Shown: one piece after another, positions 54,556 to 62,788 of the stretch | Layout of the letters: every line of letters begins with the position of its first letter | Position numbering within the stretch: the stretch's first letter is position 1 | Origin: Oceanobacillus sojae | Lineage (GTDB): Bacteria; Bacillota; Bacilli; Bacillales; Amphibacillaceae | Assembly: GCF_007991515.1 (NCBI RefSeq) | Contig: NZ_BJYM01000003.1 | Location: 1 to 64,000, forward strand | DNA: 64,000 bases | Reading direction: 5' to 3' | Notes under the pieces: model-generated | Told to the model about the DNA's origin: nothing | The model's input: the letters and a program-made list of their open reading frames with translations, nothing else | The model's database searches: none | Program-made: the position numbers and the translations under genes

Positions 54556-55422
54556 GTGGATATTAAATGGCTAAAGACCTTCGTTGTTGCAGCGGGATTT
54601 GAGAATTTTAGAAAAGCCTCTGAGGAATTATATCTGACCCAGCCTGCCATTTCAAAGCATATAAAACGTCTGGAAGAGCATCTTCAAATCGATTTATTTG
54701 AACGAAGCGGGAAAAAAGTGATACTGACAGATGCAGGACACCACTTTCTCCCATTTGCCGAAGAGCTGATTTTAAGCTATGAAGAGGGAATGGAGCGTTT
54801 TGATTCATGGAAGCAAGGCTATCATCGTAAATTAACCATTGCAGCTGCTCCGCAAATCGCATCCTCCTTTTTACCTCCGCTATTACGGACATTTATGGAT
54901 GAAAATGATGATATAGAAGTACTGATAAATGTTGTAAATTCCTTTGAAATAGGTGATGAAGTGAATACAGGAAGAGCTGAGCTCGGTTTAACCAGAGTAA
55001 TTCCAATCCAAACGAATTTAAATGCTGAAGCAGTGCATAATGAACCTGTTATTCTAGTAGGGACTAACGTAGAAGGAAAAATAAACAGCATAAAGGAAAG
55101 CCAAGTTTTATCCGATTATCGGCTGATCACCAATAATCATCCGGATTACTGGGATACTTTGTTAAAAGATGTTAAGAAACATTATCCAAACGTCCGGACG
55201 ATGGCAGTCAATCAGATAGAAGTAACAAAAAAATTTATCGAAAATGGTCTTGGTGTTTCCTACTTACCGGTTTCTATGGTGAAGGATGAAATAGAAGCGA
55301 ATAATTTAATAGAAATAAAACCGGAAAAAATAGCTGCGCCCAATTCAGAAACGTACGTTTTAACAAAGATAGAGACAGAGGAAGCCAGAAGTTTTATTGC
55401 TTTTTTAAAGGAATCATTATAA
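54556..55422 (+). CDS. LysR family regulator
   Basis: 288 residues. The N-terminal winged helix (KWLKTFVVAAGFENFRKASEELYLTQPAISKHIKRLEEHLQIDLF) is the LysR hallmark; the rest is a periplasmic-protein-like effector domain (IAAAPQIASSFLPPLLRTF and on). GTG 54556 stands behind GGGAGGAG. No target is obvious; the methyltransferase is divergent with a 145-base gap. Confidence 0.9.
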   Translation: MDIKWLKTFVVAAGFENFRKASEELYLTQPAISKHIKRLEEHLQIDLFERSGKKVILTDAGHHFLPFAEELILSYEEGMERFDSWKQGYHRKLTIAAAPQIASSFLPPLLRTFMDENDDIEVLINVVNSFEIGDEVNTGRAELGLTRVIPIQTNLNAEAVHNEPVILVGTNVEGKINSIKESQVLSDYRLITNNHPDYWDTLLKDVKKHYPNVRTMAVNQIEVTKKFIENGLGVSYLPVSMVKDEIEANNLIEIKPEKIAAPNSETYVLTKIETEEARSFIAFLKESL

Positions 55423-55499
55423 AAGATTTAAAGCCGCTAATGGTATTCTGGTTAATATCATAACAGTAACAACAGCATTTTAGTTAACAGAAAATATTG

Positions 55500-55551
55500 T
55501 TGACATAACACCTTTTAGTGTTATATCATAAAATGAAACCAAAAGGTGTTA
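55500..55551 (+). promoter_or_regulatory. Promoter with ArsR-type operator
   Basis: TTGACA at 55500-55505 with TATCAT at 55524-55529 (18-base spacer). The 11-base perfect arms TAACACCTTTT (55506-55516) and AAAAGGTGTTA (55541-55551) flank the -10 and the transcription start. A second dyad TAACAC/GTGTTA lies within (55506-55523). It is well placed for repression by the encoded ArsR protein. Confidence 0.7.
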
Positions 55552-55579
55552 CATTAAATGTGAAGTGAGGAATATAAGC

Positions 55580-55999
55580 ATGGAGAAACTTAGAGATATA
55601 AAACAAACAACTATTTTTAATGCTCCTATCGAGAGGGTTTGGGATAAAGTATCCACATCAGAAGGGATGGCTGCCGGGTTTATGCCAAATGATTTTAAAG
55701 CGGTAGTGGGGCATGAATTTACTATTCAATCACCATTTGGCCCATCCCCCTGCAAAGTGTTGGAGGTAGATAAGCCTAACAAAATATCTTTTGCATGGGA
55801 TATAGATGGATGGGTTGTTTCGTTTATCTTAAAGGATTTAGGTGATAACACAGAATTTACGGTTATTCACGGTGGCTGGAAAGAAGCAGAGACAGTGATC
55901 ACCAAACCAAATGAGAAGAGCGGTGTTATCAGAGAGAGAATGAACAATGGATGGGAAAGCATTGTTGCTGAAAGACTGAAAAAGGTGGTTGAGGCCTAA
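55580..55999 (+). CDS. SRPBCC (AHSA1-like) protein
   Basis: 139 residues. FNAPIERVWDKVSTSEGMAAGFMP near 12 is the AHSA1/CalC-type start, and TEFTVIHGGWKEAE the later strand. It forms a hydrophobic cavity for a lipid or aromatic ligand. GTGAGGA lies before ATG 55580. The ArsR gene follows directly, so the two share one transcript. Confidence 0.85.
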   Translation: MEKLRDIKQTTIFNAPIERVWDKVSTSEGMAAGFMPNDFKAVVGHEFTIQSPFGPSPCKVLEVDKPNKISFAWDIDGWVVSFILKDLGDNTEFTVIHGGWKEAETVITKPNEKSGVIRERMNNGWESIVAERLKKVVEA

Positions 56000-56332
56000 A
56001 TGTCAGCTTTAAAAAAACATGATGTGTTCCAAGCTGTTGCTGATCCGACTAGAAGAGAAATTCTGCATTTGCTTTCCAAGCAGAACTTAGCTATTTCAGA
56101 GATTACATCTCATTTTTCAATTACCCGGACAGCAGTAGTAAAGCATCTTACTATATTATCTGAGGCAAATCTTGTTTCCGGGAAAAAGAGCGGCAGAGAA
56201 AAAATTTATCATCTACATCCAGAGCCTTTAATGGACATAAAAGACTGGGTTTCTTATTTTGAACAGTTCTGGGATAATAAGTTGTCCATGCTGAAGTATT
56301 TAGTAGAGAACGAGGAAGATAAGAAAGAATAG
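56000..56332 (+). CDS. ArsR/SmtB family regulator
   Basis: 110 residues. VADPTRREILHLLSKQNLAISEITSHFSITRTAVVKHLTILSEANLV is the ArsR winged-helix. The metal-ligand ELCVCDL pattern is absent, so it is probably a redox or ligand sensor. Its ATG is directly adjacent to the SRPBCC stop; the pair is common in Bacillus. It likely binds the repeat at 55506-55551. Confidence 0.9.
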   Translation: MSALKKHDVFQAVADPTRREILHLLSKQNLAISEITSHFSITRTAVVKHLTILSEANLVSGKKSGREKIYHLHPEPLMDIKDWVSYFEQFWDNKLSMLKYLVENEEDKKE

Positions 56333-56474
56333 CAAATTCTAAAGGATGTGCTGGTACCGATGGAACAATAGCTCATACTTTTATAAATAAGTCCCTGAAA
56401 AGCAGGAATTATTGCATGTAACCGCGAATGGATGATTAAGCCCTAAAAAATATAACTCCTGGGAGGATTATAAA

Positions 56475-56789
56475 ATGGACTTTCATCAAGCCTTGGAACA
56501 GCATATGCAGGCCATGAAACAAAAAGATATGGAGAGCTTCACGGCCACGATTCATCAGAAAGATATTACCCTTATTCTGCCGAACGGGAAGCTTATTCAA
56601 AATCGGAAAGAATTCATCCAGTTTAATCAGGACTGGTTTTCAGATCCAGATTGGAAAATGACATATGATGTCATTAAAACAAAAGAAAAAAAGAGTATAG
56701 GTTATGCGTTACTGTTTATTCATTACGACGATTTAGATGAAGATGGGAATCCTTATCATCAGGATTATTATCTCCATCTCGTGTTTTAA
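56475..56789 (+). CDS. NTF2/SnoaL-like protein, C-terminus lost to a TAA
   Basis: 104 residues with the start HQALEQHMQAMKQKDMESF and the family's beta-sheet. The stop TAA at 56787-56789 sits where relatives usually continue: the same frame goes on for ten more codons (KENDDWLLTY) to TAA 56820-56822, and these read like the missing last strand. A CAA to TAA change is the simplest explanation. The fold may survive. TGGGAGG lies before the ATG. Confidence 0.7.
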   Translation: MDFHQALEQHMQAMKQKDMESFTATIHQKDITLILPNGKLIQNRKEFIQFNQDWFSDPDWKMTYDVIKTKEKKSIGYALLFIHYDDLDEDGNPYHQDYYLHLVF

Positions 56790-56818
56790 AAGGAAAACGA
56801 TGATTGGCTGCTGACTTA

Positions 56819-57244
56819 TTAAACTTGCTCACTATATGTTTTAAAATTATCTAATATCGCCTGCCAGCCACTTTTTTGCATCTCTATCGGGTTTTCAGGT
56901 TCCGCTTCAAAAACTTCAGTAATCTTTGTCACGTTTCCTTGCCTGGTAAAAGTAATGCTGACTTTCCGGCCATCCCCGAGTGTATAAGAAATAAATTCAT
57001 TTGTACTTACCTCATCATATACGCCACTAAAGTCAAATCCAAAACTTCCATCCTTTGCTTCCATTCTTGTGGTGAATTTTCCATCAGCCCTGAGATCATT
57101 TTCAGCACTTGGTGCATGCCATTCATCTGAAGCAAAAGACCACTTAGTTATATGCTTTGGTTCAGTCCAATGAATCCATACTTTCTCAACAGGTGTAAGG
57201 ACTGTTACTTCAATGGTTATCATTTCTGGTTTATCAGCTTCCAT
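56819..57244 (-). CDS. SRPBCC (AHSA1-like) protein
   Basis: 141 residues. VTVLTPVEKVWIHWTEPKHITKWSFASDEWHAP is the AHSA1 start; GWQAILDNFKTYSEQV at the end is typical. It is a paralogue-type relative of the 55580 gene, on the other strand. GGAGG lies before the ATG. Ligand unknown. Confidence 0.85.
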   Translation of the reverse strand: MEADKPEMITIEVTVLTPVEKVWIHWTEPKHITKWSFASDEWHAPSAENDLRADGKFTTRMEAKDGSFGFDFSGVYDEVSTNEFISYTLGDGRKVSITFTRQGNVTKITEVFEAEPENPIEMQKSGWQAILDNFKTYSEQV

Positions 57245-57452
57245 TACATAACCTCCGTTTTTAAAATTTATTTATATCTATAATAATAACACTCTGTTCT
57301 TAGATAGGTTCTCTTAAATGCTATTTTAATCAGGAAGATATGTGATAATATAATTATTTATAAAAGCTTCGTCGAATACTGGCTGGAACTATCAAAATCC
57401 CGCCGCACTCTATATTTTGAAGTACAATAATGTTAGGAGAGGAAGAAAAAAT

Positions 57453-57965
57453 ATGATACGAGAAGCAACGGCGAAAGATTTAACGGATATTTTAGATATA
57501 TATAATGATGCCACCCTTCATACTGCTGCTGTATATACTTATAAACCGCAGACACTTGTAAACAGGCAAGTTTGGTATAAACAAAAAATGGATGCGGGCT
57601 ATCCAATCCTCGTAAGTGAACAAGATGGCAAAGTAGCAGGATTTGCAACATTTGGTCCTTTTAGAGACTGGCCAGCTTATAAATATTCTATTGAGCATTC
57701 TGTTTATGTAGATAAAGGGTATCGCAAAAAAGGAATTGCAAGTTCTTTAATGAAAGAAATTATTGCTGTTGCGAGAGAAAGGGAATACAAAATGATGGTT
57801 GCCGGGATTGATGCAGAAAATGAGAAAAGTATTGCCATGCATGAAAAATTCGGCTTCGTGCATGCAGGGACTATAAAAAATATCGGCTTTAAATTTAATC
57901 AATGGAGAGATCTAGCTTTTTATCAATTAGAATTAAATGGTCCGGAGAAACCTACGGAAGAATAA
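57453..57965 (+). CDS. GNAT acetyltransferase (phosphinothricin acetyltransferase-like)
   Basis: 170 residues. REATAKDLTDILDIYNDAT at the start and GFATFGPFRDWPAYKYSIEHSVYVD then KGIASSLMKEIIAVAREREYK match the YwnH/PAT group, which acetylates phosphinothricin or methionine sulfoximine-like compounds. TAGGAGAGG sets ATG 57453. The next GNAT starts 63 bases later, so both are perhaps co-transcribed. Confidence 0.87.
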   Translation: MIREATAKDLTDILDIYNDATLHTAAVYTYKPQTLVNRQVWYKQKMDAGYPILVSEQDGKVAGFATFGPFRDWPAYKYSIEHSVYVDKGYRKKGIASSLMKEIIAVAREREYKMMVAGIDAENEKSIAMHEKFGFVHAGTIKNIGFKFNQWRDLAFYQLELNGPEKPTEE

Positions 57966-58028
57966 TGTTATTTGCTATTTGTTAAAGGTTTGGGTTTGTC
58001 AGGAAAATCAGGAAAAGGAGTTTTTATC

Positions 58029-58562
58029 TTGGTACGATTAGAATACTTTTCAAAAAAAGATTTTCAGCAATTAATCGATTGGATGCCAGATGCTTCATTT
58101 GTTTTACAGTGGAGCGGGCCGACATTCAGCTATCCTTTGACAAACGGGCAGCTGGAAAAATATATGGAAGGTGCAAATAAACCAGATGCTACTACATATA
58201 TATTTAAGGTGATGGATGATACAATTAATGAGGTTATTGGGCATGTTTCTCTGGGGAAAGTGGATAGAAATAATTCTTCAGCAAGGATTGGCAAAGTATT
58301 AGTTGGTGCTGCTGATAGCAGAGGAAAAAGCTACGGAAGTCAGATAATACATGCAGCGTTAGCATTTGCGTTTGAAGAATTAAAATTGTATAAAGTAAAT
58401 CTGGGTGTGTTTGATTTTAATATGTTAGCTATAAAGTGTTATGAAGCAGCCGGGTTTCGAAGAGAAAGGTCTATAAAAGATGCTGCAAAAATAGGAGACG
58501 AGTATTGGACTTTGATTGAGATGGGAATTTTATATAATGATTGGGAAAATAGAATATCTTAG
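58029..58562 (+). CDS. GNAT acetyltransferase (RimJ/RimL-type)
   Basis: 177 residues. YFSKKDFQQLIDWMPDASFVLQWSGP at the start, and SRGKSYGSQIIHAALAFAFEE carries the acetyl-CoA loop; the end NMLAIKCYEAAGFRRER is typical. TTG 58029 is the start, 8 bases behind AAAGGAG, in place of an earlier ATG without a site. Confidence 0.85.
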   Translation: MVRLEYFSKKDFQQLIDWMPDASFVLQWSGPTFSYPLTNGQLEKYMEGANKPDATTYIFKVMDDTINEVIGHVSLGKVDRNNSSARIGKVLVGAADSRGKSYGSQIIHAALAFAFEELKLYKVNLGVFDFNMLAIKCYEAAGFRRERSIKDAAKIGDEYWTLIEMGILYNDWENRIS

Positions 58563-58578
58563 AAAAAGCAAAATAGAT

Positions 58579-58613
58579 AAAAAAGCTCCGTCCATAAAGA
58601 ATGAAGCTTTTTT
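58579..58613 (+). terminator. Rho-independent terminator
   Basis: AAAAAAGCT pairs with AGCTTTTTT around a 17-base loop, after the GNAT gene. Confidence 0.75.
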
Positions 58614-58755
58614 ACCTTGTCAGTTATGTAATGGGGGTCAAATACCTTTTACAGCGCTTGCCTATTTTATTGATTATCAATGTTATATACCTGCTGCAGA
58701 ATAATATAATGTGTTACCCTAAGCAAAACCAGTAATGAAAAAGGAGCTGGAAGTA

Positions 58756-59556
58756 TTGGAATTAAAATCCGGATATGGCCTGGATCCTGATGGGTATATT
58801 ATAAGTGACGTCAGTATGGACAAAATTGACTTAAGATATCTGCCTTGTATAGAAGAAACTGTGGATTGGCTTAAAAATTTATACCAACAGCAATTGCATA
58901 GTGTCTATCTTTACGGCAGCGTGCCAAGAGGAGACGCTGTTCTTATAAAATCAGATTTAGATATTATAGCTATGTTTCGCACTAAATTGACCGCTTCTCA
59001 ATTGGATGAATTAAAGAAATTGGCCGGTAAACTAACAAAAAAATATCAATCTTTGGTTCGTGAGGTTGGGATAGCTATTGCTGATTATGACTATACCTTT
59101 GATACCTCCAACTACTATGAAAATGCTTTTTTGAAGGAAATCTGTGTTTGTGTATATGGAGAAGACGTAAGGGAATGTTTTGGTCCATACAAACTGACAC
59201 CGGAGATACCAATTTCTTTCAACGGGGATATTTGTGAGGTCCGCAATCGGGTTTTAAAAAGGATGAAAGCAGCTTCTGATGAAGATTTTAAAATACTCCT
59301 ACAAGGTTTTTGCCGTAAGCTTATCCGGACATATTATTCTATGACAATGGTACGATCTCAAATCTGGACGACACGCCTGTATGAACAATCCAAGGTGGTT
59401 GTGCAGTACTTCCCTGAAAAAGAGGATGTTATCCATACTTTGTTAAATTGGATAGAAGAACCTTCTGCAGACCGGAACCCTGCATATAAATTGCTTCACA
59501 AGGAAGGGGAGTGGACTTGCAGGAACTTTATAAAGGAAGCAGGTAAATTCTGTTAA
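58756..59556 (+). CDS. Nucleotidyltransferase (KNTase-like)
   Basis: About 266 residues. YLYGSVPRGDAVLIKSDLDIIAMF-like sequence near 60 gives the GSxxRGD and DxD of the pol-beta nucleotidyltransferase fold. The C-terminal half is helical, as in aminoglycoside nucleotidyltransferases. TTG 58756 stands 9 bases behind AAGGAG; ATG 58735, 21 bases upstream and in frame, has no site and may be the alternative. Substrate unknown. Confidence 0.83.
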   Translation: MELKSGYGLDPDGYIISDVSMDKIDLRYLPCIEETVDWLKNLYQQQLHSVYLYGSVPRGDAVLIKSDLDIIAMFRTKLTASQLDELKKLAGKLTKKYQSLVREVGIAIADYDYTFDTSNYYENAFLKEICVCVYGEDVRECFGPYKLTPEIPISFNGDICEVRNRVLKRMKAASDEDFKILLQGFCRKLIRTYYSMTMVRSQIWTTRLYEQSKVVVQYFPEKEDVIHTLLNWIEEPSADRNPAYKLLHKEGEWTCRNFIKEAGKFC

Positions 59557-59672
59557 ATGCACGGAAGCGACATAACGCTAATCTGTTTTAAATGATGTGT
59601 GTAAATATACAGCAATCAAGAAGAAATACAGCATATTTTTACGTGATAAACTGGCATTAAGAAGGTTTTGCA

Positions 59673-59888
59673 ATGAGCAAGGTGACTCTAAATATCTCTA
59701 TGTCATTAGACAGGTTTATAGCAGGGGCCAATGATAATCCTAATCAACCTTTGGGAGATCAGGGTGATATTTTGCAGGCCTGGAGTTTTCCGGGGAAGAA
59801 ACGAGCGAAACAAATTCCTTTTTCAAGCTTTCCGGCAGTTTATGCGCATCATTTTTCATTAAAAATTATATCAACATGCTTGCATTGA
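59673..59888 (+). pseudogene. Dihydrofolate-reductase-like (RibD C-terminal) fragment
   Basis: The first 40 residues (SKVTLNISMSLDRFIAGANDN then PLGDQGDILQAWSF) match the start of the YyaP/YwjB-type dihydrofolate reductase family, which is usually about 180 residues long. After that the sequence loses similarity and ends at 71 codons, so only the 5' part remains. The rest seems deleted. Confidence 0.7.
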
Positions 59889-59914
59889 GTAAAAAAAAGA
59901 GTTAAGCTATTTTT

Positions 59915-59936
59915 GTAATTGATTAATCACTAAATT
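59915..59936. promoter_or_regulatory. TetR operator copy 1 (tetR promoter)
   Basis: The core TGATTAATCA (59920-59929) with flanks TAAT and CTAAAT matches the perfect palindrome at 60831 in 16 or more positions. It lies 20-40 bases before the TetR start, so autoregulation is likely. Confidence 0.6.
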
Positions 59937-59953
59937 TGGGCAGGTGCACTGAT

Positions 59954-60472
59954 ATGGCAAAATCAACAAAGGAAAATCGTAAGGAAGAGATCCTGGAGGC
60001 AGGATTGGAAGTATTTGCAGAAAAAGGCTATTATAATGCAACTACCGCTCAGGTTGCGGAAAAAGCAGCTATCTCCCAGCCTTATGTGTTTAGATTCTTC
60101 AAAACAAAGGAAGAATTATTTATCGCTGCTTTAGATCGGGCATTTGAAAGAATCCTTCAAACATTTAAAAATGTGGAAGCAAAACCGTATCAGCTTGTTG
60201 CGAAAATGATTGAAGCTTACGAGGAGCTGTCTGAATTGCATCCTAATGAAATTGCTGTACAAGTAATAGGTGTTTCTGTAACAGAAAAGCCTATACAGGA
60301 CATTGCCAAAAAAGGATTATCTCAAATTAGAAGATATACTTTGGAAAGATTCAAGGCTGCTGGAGTAAAGGATGCAGAAAGAGAAGCCAGTACGTTTTTA
60401 GCGAGAGGAATGCTCTGTAATATATCTTATTTCTTAGACCTTCCTGAGCTTATTGATGGGAAAGGAAAATAA
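59954..60472 (+). CDS. TetR/AcrR family regulator
   Basis: 172 residues. The HTH (ATTAQVAEKAAISQPYVFRFFKTKEELFIAALDRAFER) is standard. ATG 59954 is chosen because it begins the family-typical MAKSTKENRKEEIL; CAGGTG lies upstream. Three copies of one palindromic site (59915, 60516, 60831) surround the gene and the two next genes, so it likely controls all three. Confidence 0.9.
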   Translation: MAKSTKENRKEEILEAGLEVFAEKGYYNATTAQVAEKAAISQPYVFRFFKTKEELFIAALDRAFERILQTFKNVEAKPYQLVAKMIEAYEELSELHPNEIAVQVIGVSVTEKPIQDIAKKGLSQIRRYTLERFKAAGVKDAEREASTFLARGMLCNISYFLDLPELIDGKGK

Positions 60473-60502
60473 ATAATCAATAAAGTTGATTATTTATTTT
60501 TT
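60467..60502 (+). terminator. Terminator of tetR
   Basis: A 14-bp perfect stem joins 60467-60480 to 60486-60499 with a 5-base loop, followed by TTTTTT. It includes the tetR stop codon. Confidence 0.8.
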
Positions 60503-60515
60503 ATAATAGTTAGTA

Positions 60516-60531
60516 ATTGATCAATCAATAA
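60516..60531. promoter_or_regulatory. TetR operator copy 2
   Basis: ATTGATCAATCAATAA matches the core of the 30-bp palindrome at 60831 with one mismatch. It lies 60 bases before the small membrane protein gene. Confidence 0.55.
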
Positions 60532-60577
60532 ATATAATGATTTGGGGGTGGAAAAGTGAAATTAAGCAAGGTTGATT

Positions 60578-60763
60578 ATGTTTTTATTGGAGTTATTGCC
60601 GTCTGTATTATCAGCTGGCTGGATTAATTATTTACTAATCAATGATGAAAAGGAGGCAGAGAAAACGTTGAAGAAGAATAAAATAGAAAACACAGTTTCC
60701 GGATTATCTGTAGGGTTAGGAATTACTGCTCTTGTCATTGTATTGTCCACATATTGGGATTAA
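60578..60763 (+). CDS. Small membrane protein, 61 aa
   Basis: Two hydrophobic helices enclose a charged middle (LLINDEKEAEKTLKKNKIENTV). The start is ATG 60578 behind AAGG; a second frame from GTG 60556 (GGGGGTGG upstream) gives a 23-codon peptide overlapping it, so a frameshift or a short leader cannot be excluded. I do not recognise the family. It lies behind TetR operator copy 2. Confidence 0.55.
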   Translation: MFLLELLPSVLSAGWINYLLINDEKEAEKTLKKNKIENTVSGLSVGLGITALVIVLSTYWD

Positions 60764-60830
60764 CCCCGGCATTTATCAGGAATAAGTTAAATCTGGCCTT
60801 ACCATATAAATAACAAATATATTTTTTATC

Positions 60831-60860
60831 ATTTAGTTATTGATTAATCAATAACTAAAT
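60831..60860. promoter_or_regulatory. 30-bp perfect palindrome, TetR operator copy 3
   Basis: The two 15-base halves (core TGATTAATCA) are exactly complementary. It lies 18 bases before the epimerase ATG and covers its ribosome-binding region; the upstream gene is the TetR regulator, which is the likely binder. Confidence 0.85.
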
Positions 60861-60877
60861 AGAAGGGAGTTTTGAAG

Positions 60878-61831
60878 ATGAAAAAAGCAATCGTATTAGG
60901 TGCCACTGGAGGAACTGGTCAAGTAATTGTTTCGGAACTATTAAACAGAGGAATAGAAGTCATTGCTTTCGGGCGTTCACAAAATAAATTGGAAGCATTG
61001 TTAGCTGAATACAATCATCATTTGAGTCTTACCTATAAGCTGGGAGATATATTTGATTACCAAACAATTGTAGACGCTGCTAAAGATGCAGATGTTATCT
61101 TTCAATGTGCGAATGTTAAATATCAGGAAATGGCAGAAAAACTGATGCCATTGGGAGAAAGTGTAATGAAAGCGGCAGACGCTTTGGGAAAAAGAATCGT
61201 GATTGTTGATGGGATTTATGTATATGGACATCAGGTAGCGAAAGGAGACGAAAATCATCCTCAAAATCCGCATACGAAAAAAGGTAAACTTAGAGTAGTA
61301 TTCGAGCAGCTGATATTTAGCGAGAAATGGAAGAGAGCAGAGGCTTTAATTGTCAGATTACCGGATTATTATGGACCAACATCACAAAATTCTTATTTAC
61401 AGCCTACACTCGATGGGGTGGCTGCAGGTAAAACATCCATTTTTATTGGGAATTTAAAAACACCCCGGGAATATGTTTATTTACCAGATGCGGCTAAAAT
61501 GATTGTAAATATAGCAGAAAAAGATGATTCCTATGGTGAAAATTGGAATATACCAGGAGCTGGATTGATTTCAGGTAAAGAGATTATCCGAATCGCCCGG
61601 AAAGTAACAGGAAACCAAAAGGCTGTTATTCCTTTGACTAAAAATGTTATCCGTCTGGTTGGCTTGTTCGATGAATTCATGAGAGAAATAGTTGAAATCA
61701 TGTATCTCACCAAAGAAGGATTCATTTTAAGTGGAGAAAAATATGAAAAGAGGATTGGTGCTATTCCGGCAACTCCTTTTCAAAAAGGTCTGGAAAAAAC
61801 ATTACAAGCTTTAATGGACAAAAATAATTAA
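60878..61831 (+). CDS. NAD(P)-dependent epimerase/dehydratase-like protein
   Basis: 317 residues. AIVLGATGGTGQVIVSELLNRGIEVIAFGRSQNKL is the nucleotide-binding start; PDYYGPTSQNSYLQPT and PREYVYLPDAAKMI are typical of atypical extended SDR enzymes. AAGGGAG 8 bases before ATG 60878 sets the start. It is probably induced when TetR is released from the palindrome. Confidence 0.87.
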   Translation: MKKAIVLGATGGTGQVIVSELLNRGIEVIAFGRSQNKLEALLAEYNHHLSLTYKLGDIFDYQTIVDAAKDADVIFQCANVKYQEMAEKLMPLGESVMKAADALGKRIVIVDGIYVYGHQVAKGDENHPQNPHTKKGKLRVVFEQLIFSEKWKRAEALIVRLPDYYGPTSQNSYLQPTLDGVAAGKTSIFIGNLKTPREYVYLPDAAKMIVNIAEKDDSYGENWNIPGAGLISGKEIIRIARKVTGNQKAVIPLTKNVIRLVGLFDEFMREIVEIMYLTKEGFILSGEKYEKRIGAIPATPFQKGLEKTLQALMDKNN

Positions 61832-61902
61832 TGTTTCGCAGTTGATAGAAGCTGACGATGCTGAAGCAAGGCTATGAAGTAGAATTGTATATTATAACTG
61901 TT

Positions 61903-61936
61903 AATGCGTCACATATTATGTGACGCATTATTTTTT
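61903..61936 (+). terminator. Rho-independent terminator
   Basis: The 12-bp stem AATGCGTCACAT (61903-61914) / ATGTGACGCATT (61918-61929) with a 3-base loop is followed by ATTTTTTTG. It overlaps the end of sspP on the other strand. Confidence 0.85.
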
Positions 61937-62061
61937 TGTCTGGAATGATTTTTATTTTTCACTTTATGAGATCCTGCTAATGGTTCGCCATAAGGCTGCT
62001 TTGGACTTTGGGGTAAATCAGGCTGTTCCTGCTGCTTTGGTCCTTTTCGATTTTTAGTCAT
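61909..62061 (-). CDS. sspP: Small acid-soluble spore protein P
   Basis: 50 residues. The end GEPLAGSHKVKNKNHSRQKN and then ASHNM closely follow the SspP pattern of B. subtilis (EPLSGSKKVKNRNHTRQKH). The ATG stands 9 bases behind GGAGGA. Its coat- or core-associated role is not well understood, but its presence indicates an endospore former. The stop codon falls inside the terminator of the opposite strand. Transcription in sporulation by SigG or SigK is expected. Confidence 0.88.
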   Translation of the reverse strand: MTKNRKGPKQQEQPDLPQSPKQPYGEPLAGSHKVKNKNHSRQKNNASHNM

Positions 62062-62086
62062 CTATATCCATCCTCCATAGTTGTAA

Positions 62087-62326
62087 TTATTGCGCATTTG
62101 TATTTGCAAAAGTATTTTCATCCTCAATTAAACCGCATGCTCCGCACTGTATCCTTTTATCCGGACCGTTGTAAGCAATATGAAAAACCTCTAATGGATC
62201 CTGCTCATAATCATTTAACACTGCACCGGTATTGGCATCCAATTTGACCGGCTTTGCTATTTGTTCAATGATATTAAATCGGGAACGGTTTGTTTTACAT
62301 CTGGGGCATTGGTAAGGCTGGTTCAT
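62087..62326 (-). CDS. Small zinc-ribbon protein, 79 aa
   Basis: Two CxxC pairs (CPRC near 6-9, CGAC near 63-66) form a zinc ribbon; the middle is a beta-rich unit. The family is not recognised with certainty. GAGGTG 6 bases before ATG 62326 sets the start; it precedes sspP on the same strand by 25 bases, so both may share a transcript. Confidence 0.72.
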   Translation of the reverse strand: MNQPYQCPRCKTNRSRFNIIEQIAKPVKLDANTGAVLNDYEQDPLEVFHIAYNGPDKRIQCGACGLIEDENTFANTNAQ

Positions 62327-62484
62327 ATATAACACCTCAATTTTTAATCATTTCACTCGAAGCTTAGCCTTATTTTCTCTGATTTACGCTAATTTATACG
62401 GGAATTTTAAATGGAGTCTGTGCTTTGCAGGTTTAATTTAGACTGATTCTTTATCTTGCATACAAAAGTTTAGTTAATAATTTG

Positions 62485-62513
62485 TTGACAAATAGAAATA
62501 TAAAGCCTATAAT
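62485..62513 (+). promoter_or_regulatory. Consensus sigma-A promoter
   Basis: TTGACA (62485-62490) and TATAAT (62508-62513) are 17 bases apart, a perfect match. The transcript would begin near 62520, within the repeat below. Confidence 0.8.
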
Positions 62514-62517
62514 TATA

Positions 62518-62557
62518 TTTAATTCAATATAACTTAATTAAATAAGATTGAATTAAA
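62518..62557. promoter_or_regulatory. Operator at the transcription start of the WrbA-like gene
   Basis: TTTAATTCAAT (62518-62528) and ATTGAATTAAA (62547-62557) pair perfectly; a second dyad (CTTA/TAAG) lies between. It covers the expected start and can block such a strong promoter. No regulator gene is near. Confidence 0.6.
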
Positions 62558-62788
62558 TGAAATTAAGGAAAAAATTATCTTTAAAACGAATTATTGCTTT
62601 AATTTGGTCCATGTTTTCTGAGAATCTTCGGCAAAGCTTATAAAACCTTATGATTAAACCCGGTACCTTTGTATGCTGATTTATTTAGCAAAATAAATTG
62701 TATTTGGTATAAAAATTAATGAATGAGGGATAAAAAGAATGATGTCAGATATCGGAGGACAGGGCTTGCGTTGAAAGAGGTGCAGCAA

